Shown piece after piece: positions 57,715-64,000 of a stretch of 64,000 nt of DNA (its first letter is position 1; each line of letters starts with the position of its first letter). The notes beneath the pieces are model-generated. The model searched no databases. It worked only from the letters and a program-made list of their open reading frames with translations, and was not told where the DNA came from. Both the position numbers and the translations under genes were made by a program. The stretch comes from Allodiplogaster sudhausi. Its lineage: Eukaryota > Nematoda > Chromadorea > Rhabditida > Diplogasteridae. Where the stretch lies: positions 3,141,001 through 3,205,000 of the forward strand of contig CALZFC010000354.1 in NCBI GenBank assembly GCA_945643635.1, read 5' to 3'.

Positions 57715-60700
57715 TCAACCGCTTGCCTTCTCCCTATTGTTCTTGTTATCTGGAAGCGAGGATGCTGCTTCTACCGTACTCAGCGAACAATGGGAAGGCG
57801 AGAGAGACTGATCGGTTAGAGATTGGAAGGAGTTAGAGATGTTTGGCAATGGAGAATTGGAGGATGGAAAGATAGTAGAGAATGGAAATGCAGTGTCCTC
57901 CTGATCTTCTAACAGTCTCTTAACAGGCCAAGATGAAGTGGGTAAAACCATCCAAGATGGTCTTTTCCACCACAGCTGATTATCATTTACCTCATTAGAT
58001 GAAATACCACGTGTTGCTAAATCGGCCGAATTATCCGCTGAGGACACATGGTATAAAGATGTACATAGATTGAAAGAAGAAGAAATGGAAGCAAGAATTT
58101 TAGTGTTTCTGGCAAAAATATCCTTGTGCCTAGATGATAGGCGAAATTGTTGTAGGACAATTTCAGAATCAGAAAAAAGATGTATAGATGCCACAGATGC
58201 ATTAGTCCCTTCTAGTGCATTCAGGATGAATGCACCAAAGAAAAACATAGGCACAGGCTGCGTAAGCGAGTGCTGACTCATCCGCAAAGAAGCATAGATC
58301 GCATGTGTATGAGAGGGATGAGACGACCAGATGAGGCGAAAGAAAACGAGGCATAGAAGAAGAGAAGCTAGAGATCTCGCATTGAATTTTCGCCCAGAGT
58401 TCGCTTTCTTCTTTGTCAAGCGGGGAGTCCCAATCATATTTTTTCTTCCATAAAGATTGAACGAAGATTTTTGATCAGCTAGATGAATGTGATGATTCAA
58501 TTTCCAGGGAAACTGGACATAGATGATACCATTTCTTACAGAAATGTTGGAGTGAAATTCTCTAATGGCTTGCTCTTTTATTTTTGCTCTCATTAATATA
58601 ACAGAGTAGACTGCAGATTGGCTAGAGAGAATGGAAGAGAGAGATGAAGGGGACAGCTCAAAAGGGCTAACAGAGGGAAGGGAGCTGTTCCCCCCTATTG
58701 ACTGACTGTCCCTTCGTATGTCAGCCTCGCCGTCTTCCTCGCTGTCTTCGACGCCGGTTGCTGCCGTTGATCCAGCCATTTGTTGTTCCGGCGGCGATGC
58801 CGAGATATGCAGGGCCGAGTTGACAGCCGGAGTTGGCAGATTATTTAGATTCCTTTTGTTGTTGAGATTTCTAGATTCATTTCTGCTTTGTTCATTTCTC
58901 TGTTCAGAAGATCGGCCACGCTGATCCGAAGATCGCTGTCCATAGGTAGAACGATTATTTAGATTTCTTTGTAAGTTGTTACTCGGAAAAGATGGAGAGC
59001 GCCTGTCTCTGCTCTCTCCTCTTGGCTCTCTTTCTCTCAGCTGATCGCTGTAGTCGCGTGATCGTGATCGATTACGCCAGCGATCGAGAGAGGGAACACG
59101 TGAGCGAGAGAGAGAGCGAGTGTAACGGTTAGACTGAGAGACAGAGCGGGGACAGATAGAGCGATGATGATAGCGGTCGCACTGGCGACAACGTGGCCTA
59201 GGGCACTTGTCAGAATAATGATCTGTTTCCAGACAGTTCCAGCAAGCGAGTCTTTCAGATATTTTGTTTCTTCGCTCTCCCTGATCAGATATTTTTCTGC
59301 ATTCTTCTGATAGATGATTATTACCACAGAAAAAGCATTTCGAGGCAGTTGCAGATGTATTTATTGCTGCAGATACAAAATAGATAGATCACCAGTTTTG
59401 CAGGCGATTTGTTCTTGTGCAGTGATTTCTTCTTGTTCAGAAACCGCGTTTTGTAGATACTGTAGCAATATTTCCAGATTCCACCTAGTTTCCTTTTTTC
59501 GTTTTTTGATCAGAATTAGCCGTAGCCAAGAAGGGAATTTTTTCAAGATAATTTCATGGAGGATGTCTCCGTCGGCGCCGTTTTGTTCCATGAGTCTAGA
59601 TAGGATGGAGAGAAGGGCATCGAGCGTAGTGCGGACGCTTTTGATGTTGTCCCTCGCCGGGGGCAAGTCTTGCAGTTGAGATATTAGATTAGTTTTTGCC
59701 AAAGATTTTTGATCAAAACGCTTAACGAGATGGTTGTATGCTAGATAGTATTGAGATGTGGAGAAATGACTGATAGCATTAAGTGCATTGCCTCGCAATG
59801 AGCTTTTTAGATGGATCATTTTCTCTGTATCAGATATGGGCTGATTGTGCAATACATTTTCATAGATTCCTCGCCATTGATCAAAGAGCTCGGGTGTTAA
59901 GTCGTATACTGGAAGCTCGAGAGGGGGGAGGCGAGATACATATGAGATAGATTGCTGCTGATACGGTATATTAGAGGGAGGGGGAACATGAGGCTGATAT
60001 GTTGCCTGAGGGTGATTTTGGTAGGTTGTAGGAGGGGGCGCCTGTGGTAGAGGCGCAGTATGTTCAATCTGCAAGCCAGGTGGTTGTGACAAAGATGAGA
60101 AAGATTGCTGATAGATTGCCGGAGGGGGCGCCCTCATCGCAGAGGTAGAAGAGTTGATCTGTCTGTCTTCCATGTTCTGATAGATAGTAGGCTGAGAGAA
60201 GAAATCAGCTCTCTGAGACTGAGAAATATTAGATGAGTAATTAGGCTGTAGATGTGTAGTCGGTGTCAAATAAGATGTGGCTTGAGTGGTAAAACCCGGA
60301 GGAATGCTGACATTGCGTGACGGCGTAGTTTGAATTATAGATTGTGAGGTTAGATTTATTTGGTCAGTATGCATATTAGGCATGGACGAAGGGTTATTAA
60401 AAGTGACCGTAGATGAAATTGGTGGTTGATCTTCCAAACCTGTTCCGGCGTGGGGAGATTCGGAGCGCGATTCCGCCGGCGATAGGGGGGGGGAGTTCAT
60501 CCAGAAGGAATCCGGTTTCGCCGAGCCGGATATCCAACGTGACCATCGCGTTCTCCACTTCGCCGAAGAAAGCTGCCGTCTTATTTTTTTCATGATATTG
60601 TGTGATGATCGGGTGGACCTCTGTTAGATCCTCACAATCCAAGATTCTTTGTAGATGATAGCAATAGGTTGTAATTACTCTATTCTTCTTTACGAGATAT

Positions 60701-60968
60701 TCACGAATGTGGTTGATCGAGCCTCTAGTAGATTTCAGGATTCTCTTGGCGGTTATAGGATTATCAGATTGAATTGAGAGGGGTGTAGAGAAAGATGCGG
60801 ACATCTGCAGCATTCGCTTAAGTTTGATATCGTTCAAGATTCGTGATAGTTGCTGCTTCGCTGTCGTGATTGCTTCTTTCACTTCGTCGCTAGATTCTAG
60901 ATCAAATAGATCAAGATTTTCCAATTCCTCGGGGGCTAGATTAGATGTTGATTTTTCTGCATCCGCCA
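57715..60968 (-). mobile_element. BEL/Pao retrotransposon remnant (gag, zinc knuckles, partial pol)
   Basis: From ATG 60968 the minus strand encodes a Pao-type gag: a coiled N-terminus, then the DUF1759 signature (LELPVYDLTPELFDQWRG, LKSSLRGNALNAI, Y..A...L..RFD). A frame change occurs at a nine-C run near 60484-60493 and back near 59365. Cys/His knuckles follow (CFFCGNNHLSEEC, CWNC...CPRPRCRQC). The pol part is short: a pre-RT segment (YVQFPWKLN), then directly an RNase H-like stretch (HLFSDSEIVLQQF) and YHVSSADNSADLATRG with LWWKRPSWM. The protease, RT core and integrase are missing. Further frame breaks lie near 58230-58440. It is not autonomous. Possible leader or primer-site sequence lies at 61045-61085. 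Confidence 0.85.
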
Positions 60969-61000
60969 TTTTGGCAGTTGCAGATGCAAGGGGAGAAAAA

Positions 61001-61322
61001 GAGGTGAGCAATACAAGCAAATAATATAACAACGACACTTGGCAATAGGATCGGGCCGACGCACCAGTTGTGCCGGTTGTCAAGGTTCTCCTTTTGCCAA
61101 CAAGTAATAAATGACAACAAGTTTATCAGCAACACATGAAAAGCACCCAATCAGTCGGGTTCAGTGGATGTGAGCGGAAAAGGAGCTGCGAGAGATATAT
61201 GTAGTAGATAGATGGGAGGAGCGGCGCGGTCGCGCCGCGGTCGCGCCGCGGTCGCCCCGCCCCTCCATGACTCTCAGCACAGTATGTACATACTTTTAAA
61301 AAATTAAAAAATTTTATTGAAG
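61001..61322. other. Probable LTR/leader remnant, GC-rich tandem repeat
   Basis: Contains the leader side of the Pao element and a tandem GCGCCGCGGTC repeat at about 61221-61258. No second LTR was recognised at the other end. Confidence 0.35.
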
Positions 61323-61952
61323 GCTATTCGCTCCGATTGTAAGGAGGACGACATCATATGGCTCATCTACTGGACGGTTAGCAGTTGTTTTCAAATATTA
61401 GGCATTACTATTATTAAAATAAATAAAAAATTAATAATCGTCAGGTGTTCGCCGCCTTCTCCGTCATCGACACCTTTGCTGAGCCCATCATGCAGATCTT
61501 CCCCGTCTATTTCCTTCTCAAGGCGAGTTTTGTTGTTCAGAGTCATAATTTTAGTCTCTTAAAAAGTACAGTAGAAATCGTCTATTGTCATATTTTCAGG
61601 CACTCTTCCTCATCTACCTCTTCCTGCCGCAGACGAATGGAGCTGCCTATCTCTACCATGTCAGGAAGGATTCTTGTGACAATTGGAGCTAACTACGACT
61701 AGACTAGCTGAGCGAGCTTAGACTTAGACCCCCTAAGATTTTGGCTTACTTAGACCCTAAGACTTAGACATCGGTAAGTCTATAACCACACGAAGATTTT
61801 CAATCCTTTTACGATTTCATCGCAAAATAATTGAATAATTGCAGATTTACGTTGACCCTGCGGTGACCTTCGTCGACGGCTTCATCTCCAACTACTTCTC
61901 TGGCCAGCAGCAGCTCCAGTCTGCCTCGGACTCCGAGAAGAAGAAGGACTAA
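61323..61952 (+). CDS. REEP/YOP1 (TB2/DP1/HVA22) protein, C-terminal exons
   Basis: Exons 61323-61376, 61445-61522, 61600-61659 and 61845-61952, all phase 0, encode about 99 residues. AIRSDCKEDDIIWLIYWTVF, FAEPIMQIFPVYFLLK and FLPQTNGAAYLYHIYVDP match the second half of the REEP5/YOP1 domain, with its hairpin membrane segments that curve ER tubules. The tail ends SEKKKD, an ER-type Lys-rich end. The N-terminal exons (start codon, GxxYPAYxSxKAI) are not seen upstream, where the Pao element lies, so they are either beyond it or lost. Intron 2 starts AAG|GCGAGT, a GC donor. Confidence 0.8.
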
Positions 61953-62546
61953 GAGGCCCTTGCCAAGGGGTGGATCAACCGCCTCCAACAGAACTCTCTC
62001 CTCCCACCCATCGTGTACTTCCCAATCTCCCCTTTCTTCGCCCACTCCCTTCTCTGTTCCCCATTTAAAAAAATAAAATTTATTTTTTGTCTGTTCTTGA
62101 ACATTTCCTGAAACATTTCGTATATAAAGATCAAGCAGTATTTGTTGCGAAATAAATTTTATCCTTGATTTTTTTTTCACTTTTTGGGAATTCAAGTTCT
62201 TGCTGAATACAATACTTTTTTTTACACCCAATAGAAAACAATTTTTTTTGGAATAAGCGTTTAATATATCTTAGAATTTAATATTTTATTCCTCACTTGC
62301 ATTTTAAATTAGATGGTTTTGAATAGTTCATCACATGTTAATAAGACTGAGAATTGTGAACACACAGCGCAGGAAGTTCGCATTGCCCGCACTCGGAAAA
62401 CGCACTTTGAAGTGACCAATTTCCTCCCGCTCTTCAAAGTTCGTTTTCCTATCACTTGGCTGAGTTCGCAATGCATGCACTGATAAGTGCGGTTGGCGAG
62501 TATCACGTAACCGCTTTGCCGGCTGACCCGACATTCTGTTTGAGTG

Positions 62547-62552
62547 CTCTCT

Positions 62553-62583
<31 letters not shown>

Positions 62584-62630
62584 GCTCTCTCTCCTTTCTC
62601 TCTCCTCTCTCTCTCTCTCTCTCTCTGTGC
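62547..62630 (+). repeat. CT microsatellite
   Basis: (CT)n with TGCTCT and TTTCT interruptions, in the intergenic stretch 61953-63687. Confidence 0.9.
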
Positions 62631-62703
62631 TATCAGGAATCTCAAACACGACCCACAAACAAGCTAGTTAATCGTCTTTTGCAGCTATTATTGTCGTTTT
62701 CGC

Positions 62704-62962
62704 TATAAAACTAGAGATTGTATCATTGATAACGGAAATCGATAAATGAGACCTTATCACTCATTTTCATTAACTGAAAAGATTCGCCTAACGATTCTGA
62801 ATCTAACTATGTAATCAGTTTTTCAAAATAAAGTGCCGGCTAACAATATATTTTTGTTTGTGTGTATTCGCATTACTTTCTTGAGGATTCCCCATGGTCT
62901 TGGTCTTTGTCTCATTTATCGATTTCCGTTATCAATGATACTATCTCTAATTTTATTTTTTA
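62704..62962. repeat. Inverted-repeat element, about 50-bp arms
   Basis: ATTGATAACGGAAATCGATA and flanking bases at 62704-62752 recur as the reverse complement at about 62908-62962. The roughly 155-bp interior is AT-rich and non-coding. It is probably a MITE; no clear target duplication was seen. Confidence 0.7.
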
Positions 62963-63359
62963 TGGATGTGGGTAGAGACAAAATAATGGTACAGGAGAAA
63001 TTACATTGAAAAATATAAGAAAGGAAATTTTTTATAAGCAAAAACTGATAACTTCTTATCAAATGCTTAAAAATTATCGATTTGTTATCAGTAGCATCCG
63101 TTCTATATAAGCAAACTAATGTACCAGTTAAAATATTTTAGTCTTTCCTAGGAAAATAGTTATTAACGAGGATGCATTTGGATGCGTCCGATGCGTCCGA
63201 CGCATCCTTGGTACCAAGATCCTGGGCGGGACTGTATTTGATATGATATAAAGGAAAATAAGTACGATGATTTGCTGTACATAGACAACATTACGATTCA
63301 CTGGTTCCTATCCAGTCTCTTTATCCTCTATATCTCTCCACTCCATGTATTTGATATGA

Positions 63360-63470
63360 CTCTATCCCTCCGCCCTCCTCTCTTTCTCTCTCTCTTTTTC
63401 TCTCTCTCACTCTCGCTCTTTCTCTCTCTCTCTCGCTCTTTCTCTCCATTTCTTTCTTCTCGCGCTCTCT
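63360..63470 (+). repeat. CT-rich microsatellite
   Basis: CTCTCT and CTTTCT tracts; the plus-strand ORF across it is repeat translation. No gene is supported between 61953 and 63687. Confidence 0.8.
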
Positions 63471-63687
63471 ATCTCACAATCAGATATAGAGATGCAAGAT
63501 TCAGATATTAAATAAAGCTCTCATCACTTGGTTGACGAGTTGATAACATCCTTTATTCATCATTGATCTACGAGTACTACACACGTTTCCCACATCCCAG
63601 GAGGTTCAGGCTAACACCAGATATAAAAGAGGTCAAGAAAAAGAATTTAAAAAATAGTATGCTTGTATTTATTGACAGTCTTCTTCG

Positions 63688-63930
63688 TTAGTTGTCGTCT
63701 CTTTTGGCGAGTGCGAGATTCTGCAATTTAATTCTTGAACTTGTGGAATCGGCGGGAGTCTTGAACGCGAATTTTTTTTTGAATATCTGACCTGTGCCAT
63801 GAGCTGGTTGGCCTGCTCGCGCGTCCGCACCTTCTCGACCTCGATGCCCTGGAGGCGCGCGATGATCTCCTCGATGCGGCCTGACACCGCCGACACCGAG
63901 TGCTCCATTTGTGCGACGCGACGGGTGACA
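63688..63930 (-). CDS. pkd-2: Polycystin-2 (TRPP) C-terminal exons, partial
   Basis: Exons 63930-63792 and 63720-63688 read VTRRVAQMEHSVSAVSGRI followed by EEIIARLQGIE and end NLALAKRDDN plus TAA. The pattern RRVxxMEHSxxxxxxxIxxxIxxLE is the C-terminal coiled coil of PKD2, which trimerises the channel. The upstream exons with the channel lie beyond the right edge of the window. In C. elegans PKD-2 works in male sensory neurons. The protein would be a calcium-permeable cation channel. The identification rests on about 45 residues. Confidence 0.7.
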   Translation of the reverse strand, partial: CHPSRRTNGALGVGGVRPHRGDHRAPPGHRGREGADARAGQPAHGTGQIFKKKFAFKTPADSTSSRIKLQNLALAKRDDN

Positions 63931-63957
63931 CTACAGTAATCCCTCTTCTGCTCATCT

Positions 63958-63960
63958 CTT

Positions 63961-64000
<40 letters not shown>
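63958..64000 (+). repeat. CT microsatellite at the window edge
   Basis: (CT)n continuing past 64000, in a PKD-2 intron. Confidence 0.9.

Overview
The window reads as nuclear DNA of a nematode. The evidence is the set of nematode-type genes: two major sperm protein (MSP) domain genes, a glycine-rich sperm-like repeat protein, and good matches to EOR-1, EFA-6, ARD-1/HSD10, REEP/YOP1 and PKD-2. These genes have many short introns of about 45-500 bp with clear GT...AG ends. I cannot name the species. The sequence is rich in GA/CT microsatellites and in transposon remnants, and about five introns appear to start with GC instead of GT. All multi-exon models below were assembled by hand from reading frame, splice sites and intron phase.

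Layout. 1-4.1 kb: a DIRS-type tyrosine-recombinase retrotransposon in which the RT/RNase H part forms a near-perfect head-to-head palindrome. 4.4-4.5 kb: one damaged exon of RNA polymerase subunit RPB8. 5-9 kb: GA repeats, a pair of related short peptide-like loci, a BEL/Pao scrap and a TTAA-flanked MITE. 9.0-11.1 kb: a secreted Thr/Ser/Pro-rich (mucin-like) gene. 11.8-16.4 kb (minus): a CYP2-type cytochrome P450 with a frame break, a phase break and no I-helix exon, carrying an RTE fragment and a MITE in its introns. 18.6-20.0 kb (minus): an MSP-domain protein with long Lys/Glu tails. 21.3-22.7 kb (plus): a protein built from five duplicated phase-1 exons. 23.8-32.8 kb (minus): EFA6, an ARF6 exchange factor with Sec7 and PH domains. 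33-37.4 kb: gene-poor DNA dominated by GA tracts. 37.4-41.5 kb (minus): mitochondrial-type HSD10. 43.2-52.1 kb (plus): a 19-exon BTB-BACK-zinc-finger gene of about 913 residues with nine C2H2 fingers, matching EOR-1, with six MITEs in its introns. 53.1-55.7 kb (minus): a disordered Pro/Tyr/Gln-rich protein with YAPPxAG repeats. 56.3-56.9 kb (plus): a 109-residue SSP-type MSP-domain protein. 57.7-61.0 kb (minus): a decayed BEL/Pao element. 61.3-62.0 kb (plus): the C-terminal exons of a REEP/YOP1 protein. 63.7-63.9 kb (minus): the last two exons of a polycystin-2 homologue.

How the genes relate. No operon is evident. A theme is male germline function: the two MSP-domain genes and the Gly-rich repeat gene look like sperm cytoskeletal genes, and PKD-2 acts in male neurons and sperm in C. 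elegans. The other genes are housekeeping or developmental: EFA6 (ARF6 and cortical microtubules), EOR-1 (Ras/Wnt-linked transcription), HSD10 (mitochondrial beta-oxidation) and REEP (ER shaping). Several single-base frame breaks (P450 exon 1, RPB8 exon, DIRS RT/RH, YAPP gene, Pao gag) mean that either decay or residual assembly indels must be kept in mind.
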